Positions 1 through 6,248 of a stretch of 32,870 bases of DNA are shown here, one piece after another. A program made the position numbers and the translations under genes. The stretch is taken from IMG/VR virus record IMGVR_UViG_3300043568_000377, positions 1 through 32,870 of that record; one strand, given 5' to 3'. The notes beneath the pieces were generated by a model that saw nothing but the letters and a program-made list of their open reading frames with translations, searched no databases and was not told the origin of the DNA. Numbering within the stretch: position 1 is the stretch's first letter; each line of letters starts with the position of its first letter. This DNA comes from a virus.

Positions 1-121
1 AAAGTAGATCCTATCTTTAAGGTCAAAGTTGATAGCAAAGAACTCTACTCTTGTATCTGCTATGCCACTAGGCTGACCATTATTCTCGTATTCAAGCCAC
101 ATGAATTTTTGTTTCAATGCT
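1..121. repeat. Direct terminal repeat, left copy (circularisation overlap)
   Basis: Bases 1-121 are identical to 32750-32870. The repeat lies inside a coding region that reads through the joint, so it is best explained as the overlap left when a circular or circularly permuted genome is assembled and linearised. A genuine short terminal repeat is the alternative. Confidence 0.95.
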
Positions 122-252
122 TTTGGCTGTTGAATAACTATAACCTTTGTGTCCCTAGCAAATAATAACAATGCCTGGTAAGTGCCATCTTTAGCCTTAG
201 CTTGTTCTATGTCGAACTTACGAGTATTCTTATAGTTTCTATTTAAGTCCAC
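1..252 (-). CDS. PD-(D/E)XK-like phage protein, N-terminal part (continues at 32870)
   Basis: This is the N-terminal part of a gene cut by the window edge; the rest is at 32630-32870. Joined through the 121-base overlap it gives 123 residues. The best start is GTG at 252, which overlaps the upstream small gene by 14 bases; no ATG is available before the conserved part. The region around EYENNGQPSGIADT, followed by hydrophobic strands and a terminal helix, resembles a phage nuclease-like family in which VEVK..D precedes a GN..IEYE..G.PSGI segment. Here the position expected to read E-V-K reads I-V-I, so the active site may be degenerate. The family assignment is from memory of the pattern and is an inference. 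The neighbouring downstream gene is a VRR-NUC nuclease. Confidence 0.7.
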   Translation of the reverse strand, partial: MDLNRNYKNTRKFDIEQAKAKDGTYQALLLFARDTKVIVIQQPKALKQKFMWLEYENNGQPSGIADTRVEFFAINFDLKDRIYF

Positions 253-448
253 TTCTCTTTGGTAGTTTTAGTTTTCTAGCATAAAAAAATATCATTCTTG
301 TACCCATGCCTATTTCAATAGCAATATCAGTTACATCATCAAATCTTGCTGTATCATACCATGCCTTAGTAATGATACGTTTTTTCATATTTTCTATATT
401 AAGGTCTTCGCCTTCTATTACTTGTACATCGATAGATTTTTGCTTCAT
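239..448 (-). CDS. Small helix-turn-helix-like protein
   Basis: A protein of 69 residues. The central part (about residues 24-60: ITKAWYDTARFDDVTDIAIE followed by a Gly-rich turn and a second helix) reads like a homeodomain-type helix-turn-helix, in which a recognition helix would be RMIFFYARKLKL. The C-terminus is basic (PKRSGLK). It lies in the early minus-strand operon and its stop overlaps the GTG start of the next gene. A DNA-binding or regulatory role is an inference; no closer family was recognised. Confidence 0.7.
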   Translation of the reverse strand: MKQKSIDVQVIEGEDLNIENMKKRIITKAWYDTARFDDVTDIAIEIGMGTRMIFFYARKLKLPKRSGLK

Positions 449-459
449 AATTATTTGTT

Positions 460-564
460 TTATTTATATTTAGCTATTTGACCTAACCACATAACTCTTC
501 TTATCATTTTTCTAAACTCATATTTATTTGTCCTTCTCATACATTTTTCATAATAATCTATCAT
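460..564 (-). CDS. Very small basic protein (34 aa)
   Basis: ATG at 564 opens 34 codons ending in TAA at 460-462. The gene fits between the helicase stop (568) and the next start (448) with 3- and 11-base gaps. The product begins MIDYYEKCMRRTNKYEFRKM and is rich in Arg, Lys and Tyr, with an amphipathic-helix look. There is no recognised domain. The support is position and fit in a gapless operon; its size makes a chance ORF possible. Confidence 0.45.
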   Translation of the reverse strand: MIDYYEKCMRRTNKYEFRKMIRRVMWLGQIAKYK

Positions 565-567
565 AAT

Positions 568-1905
568 TTATAATTTATAGTCTTCAAATGTTATTGTTTC
601 ACCTATAAATCTTACTGCCATATTTTTTGTCGGTCCATGTCTATTTTTTTCAACTTTGACTATAACAAGATTTTTAGGATCATACTCTTTTCCATCAATT
701 TCTACTGGTTCAGTCATCTCATAATATGCAGGACGCATTAACATTATTACTATGTCGCTATCTTGTTCGATACTACCTGATTCTCTAAGATCAGACAACA
801 TTGGTAGCTTATCAGCCCTTTCTTCAACCTTTCTAGATAACTGAGATAAGGCAATAATAGGAACTTCCAACTCTTTGGCTAAGGCTTTAAGGCTTCTGCT
901 TATTAGACTAACCTCTTGCTCTCGGTTTTGGTTTTGTTTGCCTTGTCCACTCATAAGTTGAAGATAGTCTAGGAATATAACCTTTATACCATACTTCTGC
1001 TTTAGAATAGTAGCCTTAGCTCTGAGTTGTGAGATACTGATTCCTCCAGTATCTTCTATGTAGATGGGTGCTGCGATTATTTTGTCATCTGTCTTTAAAA
1101 GTAGCTTTCTTTCGTAGTCATTCAAATTATTCGTTCTAAGGCGTTTTAAGGGCACTTGACTCGTTATTGACTCTAACCTTTCAACAAGCTGTTCGGAGCT
1201 CATTTCGAGGCTAAAAATAGCCGTAGGTACGTTATTTAAGATAGCTAAGTGATAAACACTTGAAAGCATCATTGCTGTCTTACCTGCACCAGGTCTTGCA
1301 GCTATAATACATAGGTCAGGTTTACACCATCCTGCTATGGTTTGGTTTAACTCTTGGAATCCTGTATTAAATCCTAAAAGTTCGCCATTACTTGCTAAAT
1401 CCCTAGCAAAGTTGATAGCCATAACTACATCAGTTATGCTTTTTTCGTATAAATTACCATATTCTAGTAAACTTATAAGTTGACTATTTAGGTCAGATAA
1501 AAGGTCTAATGACTGACTATCGTTGTCTAAACAACTATTCTCAGCTATTCTAAGTACTTTATATGCTTCACGCTTCTTGTACATCTCAATAACAATCTCA
1601 ATATGGGTGTTTATATGAGCTGTTGTAGTTACATTATCAGTTAACTTTGATAAGTAGTAAGCTCCGCCATTATCTTGTATGTCCTTATCTTGGGAAAGTT
1701 TTTGAGCTACGGTAGTAAGATCTATAGATACATTGGTATCATACATTTCCTTAATAGCGTTAAAGATTTTTTGGTGCTTTAGATCGTAAAATATGTCAGT
1801 TTTTAGATGACCTATAACTAATGGGATAGTCCTTTTATCTAAAAGCAATGCCCCAAGTATATTAGATTCAATATCTAAGGCTTTTGGTAGATTTATAGCT
1901 ATCAT
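568..1905 (-). CDS. dnaB: Replicative DNA helicase, DnaB family
   Basis: A full-length 445-residue hexameric helicase that unwinds the phage fork 5' to 3'. The N-terminal helical domain occupies about residues 1-110 (ESNILGALLLD, the usual opening). The RecA-like domain has Walker A ARPGAGKTA (about 203-211, Lys209), the conserved FSLEMS (231-236), Walker B VIFLDYLQLM (Asp313), LSQLSRKVEER (353-363), the LSDLRESGSIEQDSD motif (370-384) and VEKNRHGPT near the end, which carries the arginine finger region. All motifs are intact. Its ATG overlaps the upstream stop as ATGA, so translation is probably coupled. No primase or polymerase gene is present, so it must work with host enzymes. Confidence 0.97.
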   Translation of the reverse strand: MIAINLPKALDIESNILGALLLDKRTIPLVIGHLKTDIFYDLKHQKIFNAIKEMYDTNVSIDLTTVAQKLSQDKDIQDNGGAYYLSKLTDNVTTTAHINTHIEIVIEMYKKREAYKVLRIAENSCLDNDSQSLDLLSDLNSQLISLLEYGNLYEKSITDVVMAINFARDLASNGELLGFNTGFQELNQTIAGWCKPDLCIIAARPGAGKTAMMLSSVYHLAILNNVPTAIFSLEMSSEQLVERLESITSQVPLKRLRTNNLNDYERKLLLKTDDKIIAAPIYIEDTGGISISQLRAKATILKQKYGIKVIFLDYLQLMSGQGKQNQNREQEVSLISRSLKALAKELEVPIIALSQLSRKVEERADKLPMLSDLRESGSIEQDSDIVIMLMRPAYYEMTEPVEIDGKEYDPKNLVIVKVEKNRHGPTKNMAVRFIGETITFEDYKL

Positions 1906-2120
1906 AGATTTTCTATTTGGTATTTAACTTTTAACCAATAATCATTATAGCTAGGATTTGGACCTAAAGTATAGTCATATCTTTTAGTTGCTTCTAATAG
2001 TTCATCTACAGCTATTAATGCACATTCTTTAGATGCCTCATCGCTTAATCCCATTTCATCACTCGGTATAGCCATATAAAATTTATTGTATAATTCAAAT
2101 GCTTTCTCTTTTGGTGTCAT
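1902..2120 (-). CDS. Conserved small phage protein (72 aa)
   Basis: 72 residues, helical and acidic. The core CALIAVDELLEA followed by a C-terminal YWLKVKYQIENL matches a small phage protein type I have seen beside replication genes, with no assigned function. The gene is locked between the winged-helix replication protein (TAATG overlap at 2120) and DnaB (ATGA overlap at 1902-1905), which suggests a fixed stoichiometry in a replication cassette. Any role in helicase loading is speculation. Confidence 0.8.
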   Translation of the reverse strand: MTPKEKAFELYNKFYMAIPSDEMGLSDEASKECALIAVDELLEATKRYDYTLGPNPSYNDYWLKVKYQIENL

Positions 2121-2755
2121 TATTTAAGTTTTATTTGTGTAGTTATTTTATTTGTAGGTACGTTTGATTGGGTATTAAATTTGGAACTATTCCTTTTCCA
2201 AGTTCTTACAGTAGCCTTCCAATCTTTCATTATTCCAGAGTTAAGTTTCCATCCTCTAGCTTCGTAGTGATCACAGAAATATTCACCATCTAAAACAAAG
2301 TCTATTTCTTTAGCATAACTACTAACTTCTAATGCCATAGGCTTAATAAATGTCTTATTATTGTTAATTGTATTGTTGGGTAAAGATTCTTTACCATCTG
2401 AGGTAAACTTTTTTGACCCCTTAGGTAAACTTTCTTTACCAACGGTAAAGTGGTTATCTTCAATACCAAAACTCCTATAATCATCTATAGCATCCTTAAA
2501 AGTACCTGCACATCTAAGATGGTTAGTCTTTTCATGTTTAGTTACCAATCCTTTTAAAATAAGACCCTTAATTATGTTTAAAATAGATTGTTTAGACAGA
2601 TCTAAATCATCTGCCATAGTTTCTCTACTCATGTAACACCAATGAGAATCGTTGTTTTGCATACGTAGTATAGTGTCTAAAACACAATACTCGTTACAAG
2701 ATAAATGAAAAGCCTTCCTTACTGGATGGATAATCGTTGTATAAAATTGAGCCAT
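2120..2755 (-). CDS. Winged-helix replication protein, probable helicase loader/initiator
   Basis: 211 residues from the ATG at 2755 (MAQFYTTII). An upstream in-frame ATG at 2815 would add 20 residues encoded by a stable RNA hairpin, so the inner start is preferred. Residues about 10-85 form a winged helix typical of phage initiators: a LSCNEYCVLDTI helix, then YMSRETMADDLDLSKQSILN and a KGLILKGLVTKHEK wing. A Lys/Ser/Asn-rich linker follows. The C-terminal HYEARGWKLNSGIMKDWKAT resembles the DnaD/replisome-organiser tail that contacts the helicase. Placement immediately upstream of DnaB supports this. The exact role, origin binding or loading, is inferred. Confidence 0.82.
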   Translation of the reverse strand: MAQFYTTIIHPVRKAFHLSCNEYCVLDTILRMQNNDSHWCYMSRETMADDLDLSKQSILNIIKGLILKGLVTKHEKTNHLRCAGTFKDAIDDYRSFGIEDNHFTVGKESLPKGSKKFTSDGKESLPNNTINNNKTFIKPMALEVSSYAKEIDFVLDGEYFCDHYEARGWKLNSGIMKDWKATVRTWKRNSSKFNTQSNVPTNKITTQIKLK

Positions 2756-2760
2756 AAAAA

Positions 2761-2813
2761 TAAAAAAGCCCTCAGATTTGCGGGAGTCCGTACACCCCCA
2801 CGCCTCTTCGGGC
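2761..2813 (-). ncRNA. Structured leader RNA / attenuator-like hairpin
   Basis: Read on the minus strand, GCCC (2813-2810) pairs with GGGC (2771-2768). The helix continues through opposed GA/GA mismatches and AGA-TCT pairs. Inside, GCG-T-GGGG pairs with CTCCCGC around a loop of about 9 bases. Directly after it comes a run of six T (2767-2762), and the ATG of the replication gene lies 6 bases beyond the run. This has terminator form, but its position in a leader and its tandem G-A mismatches suggest an attenuator or a short stable RNA. No known RNA family was recognised. Confidence 0.6.
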
Positions 2814-2848
2814 AATAAGTTTTAACTGCAAAGTACGGTTTGCATCGA

Positions 2849-2856
2849 CAAATATA
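2849..2856 (-). promoter_or_regulatory. Possible Bacteroidota -7 element upstream of the leader RNA
   Basis: Minus-strand TATATTTG fits TAnnTTTG. It sits between the stop of the upstream gene (2857) and the hairpin leader, so transcripts would start near 2840 and carry the hairpin as a 5' leader. No TTG was found at the usual upstream distance, and the 8-mer occurs by chance in AT-rich DNA. Confidence 0.4.
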
Positions 2857-3069
2857 CTATTTATCTCTAACTATCCTAAAAATCACATCTCTATCATTGT
2901 GCTTAAATCTACGCTTTAATAACGGACTAAGCGACTTCTTTATTGCGTCTTGTGTAATATTTGTATTCCTTGCTGCATGAGCTAAAGACTTAAACAATAC
3001 TTCACTTTTGTCGTCAACATAAATCATCCTCACTGGTACTGAGTTCTCTAATCCTGCAATCTCCATCAT
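2857..3069 (-). CDS. Small protein with NUMOD1-like helix-turn-helix
   Basis: 70 residues. After a short strand pair (VRMIYVDDKSEVLF) comes FKSLAHAARNTNITQDAIKK, the pattern of a NUMOD1-like DNA-binding module in which a phrase such as 'F.S...AA...GIS...I.K' forms a helix-turn-helix. A basic RRFKHNDRDVIFRIV strand closes it. Such modules usually sit on homing endonucleases, but here it stands alone. Its ATG overlaps the TGA of the tiny upstream membrane gene (ATGATG). A regulatory DNA-binding role is inferred. Confidence 0.75.
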   Translation of the reverse strand: MMEIAGLENSVPVRMIYVDDKSEVLFKSLAHAARNTNITQDAIKKSLSPLLKRRFKHNDRDVIFRIVRDK

Positions 3070-3182
3070 ATATTCTTGAATTTACTAATTATTGTTAATG
3101 TTACAAATAGCAATATTGCTAGTGGTATTGATATTACTATAAACTTTACCAACTCGTATAAAAATATTATCGTTTGTTTCAT
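3066..3182 (-). CDS. Single-span membrane peptide (38 aa)
   Basis: ATG at 3182, TGA at 3066-3068. The product begins MKQTIIFLYELVKFIVISIP and continues LAILLFVTLTIISKFKNI, one hydrophobic span of about 22 residues with a positive C-terminus. The TGA overlaps the start of the next gene, so the pair is probably translationally coupled. No homologous family was recognised. It resembles the other short membrane peptides of this early operon (7930-8040, 8043-8153). Confidence 0.6.
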   Translation of the reverse strand: MKQTIIFLYELVKFIVISIPLAILLFVTLTIISKFKNI

Positions 3183-3200
3183 GTTTGTAGTTTAAAATAA

Positions 3201-3257
3201 CCACCCCAAGTTCCCTAATTACTATCTTGGTTAAAAATATTTAATATCTTGAGGTGG
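3201..3257 (-). terminator. Hairpin with wobble-compensated arms between early genes
   Basis: Plus-strand CCACCCCAAG (3201-3210) faces CTTGAGGTGG (3248-3257). On the minus-strand transcript all ten positions pair, one through U-G wobble. On the plus strand the same position is a C-A mismatch, which argues for function in the minus direction. The loop is 37 bases and a weak T-rich stretch (TTATTTTAAA) follows, so it may be a leaky terminator or a leader for the 38-residue gene. Confidence 0.5.
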
Positions 3258-3266
3258 TCAAAGTTT

Positions 3267-3731
3267 TTATTTCTTTAAGTTAATCTTAAAGGTTGTAGTG
3301 CTAATTCTAGGAGCTGGGTGTACCATTTCCCCTGATTCAGGATCAACCATAGAGGTTGGTAGTGTTCTAAGCATCTTTTCTCTTTCCTTGATAGCAAACT
3401 TCATAGACTCTAATTGGTCATTCATCTTGCTCCAAGTATAGTCTTGGTCATAGATATACTTAACACCTGATTCAAACTTAGCCATTTCGCTTCCTAAGAC
3501 CTCAGCCTTGCCTCCAGGATACTTACTAAGCTCATCTAGTACTAACTCCTTTAAATCGGCTCTAATGCCCTCTAAAAGCTGTACTACAGCCTCAGACTTA
3601 ACGAGCAACTCTAATGGTGACTCACCAGTCTGTGTAAAGTGATCTACTATCTGCGACTTGATTAACTCAATAGCAAATTTGTTAGGCTCGATAGAACTAA
3701 GTTCTACTTTTGGTAATAATGTTAAATTCAT
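3267..3731 (-). CDS. Hypothetical protein upstream partner of recombinase (154 aa)
   Basis: 154 residues, mostly helical and acidic, with no domain I can name. Helices run from about residue 18 to 70 (IELIKSQIVDHF; VVQLLEGIRADLKELVLDEL) and 95-125. A proline-rich segment near the end (TSMVDPESGEMVHPAPR) leads to a beta-like, basic tail TTTFKINLKK. It is separated by one base from the putative annealing protein and is probably co-translated with it, so a role in recombination (for example nuclease control) is plausible but unproven. Confidence 0.8.
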   Translation of the reverse strand: MNLTLLPKVELSSIEPNKFAIELIKSQIVDHFTQTGESPLELLVKSEAVVQLLEGIRADLKELVLDELSKYPGGKAEVLGSEMAKFESGVKYIYDQDYTWSKMNDQLESMKFAIKEREKMLRTLPTSMVDPESGEMVHPAPRISTTTFKINLKK

Positions 3732-3732
3732 T

Positions 3733-4410
3733 TTATTTTAGGTTTTCTTTTTTCATTTTTAATACCTTCATCAATGTTTCATCTGAATCAAATGATTGCT
3801 TGTAAGTAAAGTATATGTCAGTTAATTGCTTAACCTTAGTACACTTAGCTACCTCCATCATAATTTCTTCTCTACTAGGAACATCATCTAAGATTTCAGC
3901 TACTACCTCTTGTACTGGCTTTGAGGTTTTTTTTGGCTCTTCATGTACGAAATCCATCTCTTCAGCAGGTGTCGCCTCGAAACCAGCAGCTTTCATCAAC
4001 CATGCTAACTGATTACGGAATGCTTTACCTACTGCTCTAGTTTGTGCCATTGATAAGATAGCATACTCATCAAAGAATTTTTTGCTACCTTCTTTGTTAG
4101 AGCATATAGCAATACCTACAGACACTAACTTATTGTCCTGGTACGATCTAACCTCGCAAGTAGCCATGTACTTAATTTCTGTTTCACTAGATAAGTCTTG
4201 TACGCTTGTAATAATAGGGAATAAGCCTAATGAAGCTCCTGCCATCTGCCAGGCTTCTACGTTACAATAGTCCTTACCCTTGATGTTAGATACTAAGTGT
4301 GCATCCTTTACAAAGCGTTTTAGCTCGTTAGATAAAGAAAGCATAGAATCCTTGTTGACCATTTGGTAACTAGGAGCTTGAATGTTGTTGTTAGTTGTTT
4401 GCAGTTCCAT
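3733..4410 (-). CDS. Putative ssDNA-annealing recombination protein
   Basis: 225 residues. After a disordered N-terminus comes a mixed alpha/beta core (about 40-150) with YMATCEVRSYQDNKLVSVGI and then YAILSMAQTRAVGKAFRNQL plus GFEATPAEEM (about 115-152). The signature 'SMAQTRA..KA.R...G..M..AG...TPAEEM' recurs in phage proteins sitting at the single-strand annealing position (Erf/Sak-like), which is the basis for this call. The C-terminal third (KKTSKPVQEVV onward) looks like a flexible linker plus a small helical tail, as in annealing proteins. Neighbours in the replication/recombination cluster agree. Function is inferred, not shown by catalytic residues. Confidence 0.6.
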   Translation of the reverse strand: MELQTTNNNIQAPSYQMVNKDSMLSLSNELKRFVKDAHLVSNIKGKDYCNVEAWQMAGASLGLFPIITSVQDLSSETEIKYMATCEVRSYQDNKLVSVGIAICSNKEGSKKFFDEYAILSMAQTRAVGKAFRNQLAWLMKAAGFEATPAEEMDFVHEEPKKTSKPVQEVVAEILDDVPSREEIMMEVAKCTKVKQLTDIYFTYKQSFDSDETLMKVLKMKKENLK

Positions 4411-4588
4411 GTGTTAATTGATTTGATTGTGTAAAAAATGTTGCGTTTCTGATGGGATATTGTTCCCACATCTTAACTATAGCTTCCATAGTTTCATAAC
4501 TTGATTGACTGTAGTTCATGTTGTGAATAATCTTAGCGACAAAGATTTTTTTGTCTACTTCGTTCATGTGTGCAAATGTTGATAGCAT
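4391..4588 (-). CDS. Small hypothetical early protein (65 aa)
   Basis: 65 residues beginning MLSTFAHMNEVDKKIFVAKI. An N-terminal helical pair is followed by SSYETMEAIVKMWEQYPIRN and a polar Asn/Thr/Gln tail. It overlaps the start of the annealing protein by 20 bases, which supports being a true co-translated gene. A second ATG (MNEVDKK) seven codons in is an alternative start. No domain recognised. Confidence 0.7.
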   Translation of the reverse strand: MLSTFAHMNEVDKKIFVAKIIHNMNYSQSSYETMEAIVKMWEQYPIRNATFFTQSNQLTHGTANN

Positions 4589-4598
4589 AGTGTTTGTT

Positions 4599-4973
4599 TT
4601 AATAGTTTTCTGAATATAGTTTTGGTATCTTAATCTTACTTCTAACTTCTGTATATTGCTCCATATAGAAAGGCACGACCTCTACATCATTTACAAAAGT
4701 GTTTATTCCATGTAATACTGTAGTCCTATCTCTATGAAAATAAGGAGCTATTTGTGCGGCTTTTTGCTTGTAGTGTACATGAAGGATATAGAAGCATAAA
4801 TTACGAGCAAGTACTTGAGGTCTGTATCTACCTTTCTTAGTAATAAGCTTTGCGTCTATGTTACAAGCCTTAGCTACTTTACTAACCAGGTTATTTATTA
4901 TATCCTGATCTACAAACAAAGGCTTTCTCTTTAGTAAGTTTTGTCTTGGTGTTCTAAATTTCGCTGTAATCAT
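4599..4973 (-). CDS. Stand-alone DnaA domain IV-like DNA-binding protein
   Basis: 124 residues. Residues about 24-100 follow the C-terminal DNA-binding domain of DnaA: a first helix (DIINNLVSKVAKACNID), a basic stretch (KKGRYRPQVLARNLCFYILH) that matches the region preceding the helix-turn-helix, and RDRTTVLHGINTF (about 81-93), equivalent to the DnaA signature DHTTVLHA that reads the DnaA box. There is no AAA+ ATPase domain, so it is a box-binding module only. It could mark the phage origin, compete with host DnaA for host boxes, or repress. The neighbouring DnaB and winged-helix genes favour an origin role. The last 25 residues are a basic tail. Confidence 0.85.
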   Translation of the reverse strand: MITAKFRTPRQNLLKRKPLFVDQDIINNLVSKVAKACNIDAKLITKKGRYRPQVLARNLCFYILHVHYKQKAAQIAPYFHRDRTTVLHGINTFVNDVEVVPFYMEQYTEVRSKIKIPKLYSENY

Positions 4974-5154
4974 TGATTTGTGTTTTTAATAGTTGTAGTT
5001 TTTTGTCATAGAAAGTCTTGATTAACTCTGTCATTTCGTAATCATGGTTTTTTAGTCTTGTTTCTATTACATAACGACTATAGCCTGTTATCTCCATAAT
5101 CTTCTTCATGTCCCCATACTTAAATAGGCTTTTGTAGTCTGTGATCTCTTGCAT
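4954..5154 (-). CDS. Small helix-turn-helix protein (66 aa)
   Basis: 66 residues. KYGDMKKIMEITGYSRYVIE followed by TRLKNHDYEMTELIKTFY has the spacing of a helix-turn-helix (second helix begins at about SRYVIETRLKN), as in many small phage early regulators. Its last 20 bases overlap the start of the DnaA-like gene, so the two are probably co-translated. A regulatory role is inferred. Confidence 0.7.
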   Translation of the reverse strand: MQEITDYKSLFKYGDMKKIMEITGYSRYVIETRLKNHDYEMTELIKTFYDKKLQLLKTQINDYSEI

Positions 5155-5158
5155 TTGT

Positions 5159-5389
5159 TTATTTAGTTTTAAAGTGATTGATATGTCTGTCTATTCCTTG
5201 AACTGCGGCATCTAAAGATGCGTAATAACTACTTCGCCAGTAATACCATTTGCCATGTAGGATTTGGTTATCCCATGTAATATACATTCCCTTGTAGGTG
5301 TATTGTTTTGACATTCGTCCGTTACTGTTTACATAGGTAAACTCTTCTTTGATACCTTTTTTCTTTTGTTCTAGGGTTAGTTTCAACAT
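5159..5389 (-). CDS. Hypothetical early protein (76 aa)
   Basis: 76 residues, basic and aromatic. A beta-rich core FTYVNSNGRMSKQYTYKGMY and WDNQILHGKWYYWRSSYYAS is followed by a helix (SLDAAVQGIDRHINHF). The strand-strand-helix arrangement with 'a surface-exposed basic face' could suit nucleic-acid or protein binding, but no family was recognised. It is 4 bases from the next gene in the operon. Confidence 0.7.
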   Translation of the reverse strand: MLKLTLEQKKKGIKEEFTYVNSNGRMSKQYTYKGMYITWDNQILHGKWYYWRSSYYASLDAAVQGIDRHINHFKTK

Positions 5390-5403
5390 TGGTTTTGGGT
5401 TTT

Positions 5404-5613
5404 TTATTCCTCTTGTGAGGGTTTTTGATAAGTTTTTGTTTCTAATATTTCAGTAGTCTTTAACGGTAGACCTTGACTAAGCTTCATAAAAATATCATAA
5501 GCGACATCTTTTTTTGTGCTAATGCTTCCAGCGACATAAATGCCATCTTGCTTAGTAAAATACATAGTGTCATTTAGTAATTGATCTGTTTCTTGTACGA
5601 ACTCGAATTTCAT
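5404..5613 (-). CDS. Hypothetical early protein (69 aa)
   Basis: 69 residues starting MKFEFVQETDQLLNDTMYFT. Strands in the first half (TMYFTKQDGIYVAGSIS) lead to one helix (DVAYDIFMKLSQG) and a polar tail ending in EE. No domain recognised. It sits in an uninterrupted run of small early genes between the 76- and 41-residue genes. Confidence 0.7.
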   Translation of the reverse strand: MKFEFVQETDQLLNDTMYFTKQDGIYVAGSISTKKDVAYDIFMKLSQGLPLKTTEILETKTYQKPSQEE

Positions 5614-5624
5614 GTTTGTTTGTT

Positions 5625-5750
5625 TTATTGTTTAATAATAGTTTCTTCTTCTTCTTCATCCTCTTCCCAATCGCAATGTTCTAAGCAGTCAGGACAAATA
5701 TCTATTTCAGGATAATTGGTATGTGCATTACAGCAAGTTGAGAATGGCAT
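5625..5750 (-). CDS. Tiny cysteine-rich, acidic-tailed protein (41 aa)
   Basis: ATG at 5750, TAA at 5625-5627. The product begins MPFSTCCNAHTNYPEIDICP and has five cysteines and two histidines (CC...H...CPDC...HC), a spacing suitable for one zinc ribbon, then a run of Asp/Glu. The start codon overlaps the upstream stop as TAATG. The metal-binding pattern and exact coupling make it a convincing gene despite its size. The acidic tail recalls DNA mimics or protein-interaction tails, which is speculation. Confidence 0.72.
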   Translation of the reverse strand: MPFSTCCNAHTNYPEIDICPDCLEHCDWEEDEEEEETIIKQ

Positions 5751-5947
5751 TACTTATTAAGTTTTTGGAGTCTAGTAAAATAAGTTTTTGGGTCACCAAT
5801 CTTAGTTTGCCTCATATTCTTCTCATATTCCAATGGATGAATGCAGTTTTTTGTCTGATAATTGTAATAGGCTTGTTCGCCTTTGTCGATGATTGTGCCA
5901 GTAATAGCACACTTCATCCGATCAGATAGTGTAATTAGTTGGTGCAT
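5750..5947 (-). CDS. Hypothetical early protein (65 aa)
   Basis: 65 residues, beginning MHQLITLSDRMKCAITGTII. KCAITGTIIDKGEQAYYNYQ looks like a small treble-clef-like or beta hairpin segment, with a second Cys in KNCIHPLEY, so a one-metal site is possible with only two cysteines plus His. The C-terminal half is basic (TRLQKLNK). Its stop overlaps the start of the cysteine-rich 41-residue gene. No family recognised. Confidence 0.7.
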   Translation of the reverse strand: MHQLITLSDRMKCAITGTIIDKGEQAYYNYQTKNCIHPLEYEKNMRQTKIGDPKTYFTRLQKLNK

Positions 5948-5951
5948 GAGT

Positions 5952-6206
5952 TTAGTTTAATTTGGTATATTTTCTAATGATAGATAAATGCTTTTCAGTA
6001 GATTCAGCTAAATTTAGACCATGTTTTAAGAACTCAGTATGAACTTTACGTTTAACATAGGGAGAAGCATCACGCAAATAATGACGATAATCATAAGACC
6101 AATAGTAAGCAAGACCAACATAGTTAGATGTGCCAACAAAGTTTTTGTCTGAATGCCAAAGCAGCATATAGGCTTCATGTGGCATTGTGTTTAAGTTAAT
6201 GTTCAT
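5952..6206 (-). CDS. Hypothetical early protein (84 aa)
   Basis: 84 residues, with a tyrosine/tryptophan-rich first half (AYMLLWHSDKNFVGTSNYVG; YYWSYDYRHYLRD) and a helical, basic second half (YVKRKVHTEFLKHG). No domain recognised. A second in-frame ATG eight codons in (MPHEAYM) is possible. It is the first gene downstream of the phased A-tract region. Confidence 0.7.
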   Translation of the reverse strand: MNINLNTMPHEAYMLLWHSDKNFVGTSNYVGLAYYWSYDYRHYLRDASPYVKRKVHTEFLKHGLNLAESTEKHLSIIRKYTKLN

Positions 6207-6248
6207 GGGTTTTTTGTTTTGTTTGTAATTGTTTGGTAAAATTAGGAA

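Noticed and set aside
1-121. 121-bp end repeat as a biological direct terminal repeat
   Set aside because: It lies within a gene that reads through the joint and its length suits an assembly overlap, so circularity is the simpler explanation.
2756-2815. Upstream ATG at 2815 as start of the winged-helix protein
   Set aside because: The added residues are encoded by the GC-rich hairpin and U tract, and MAQFYTTII at 2755 begins the recognisable domain.
3815-4270. Plus-strand ORFs opposite the putative annealing protein
   Set aside because: Ser/Thr-rich antisense readings with no coupling or start context, opposite a convincing gene.
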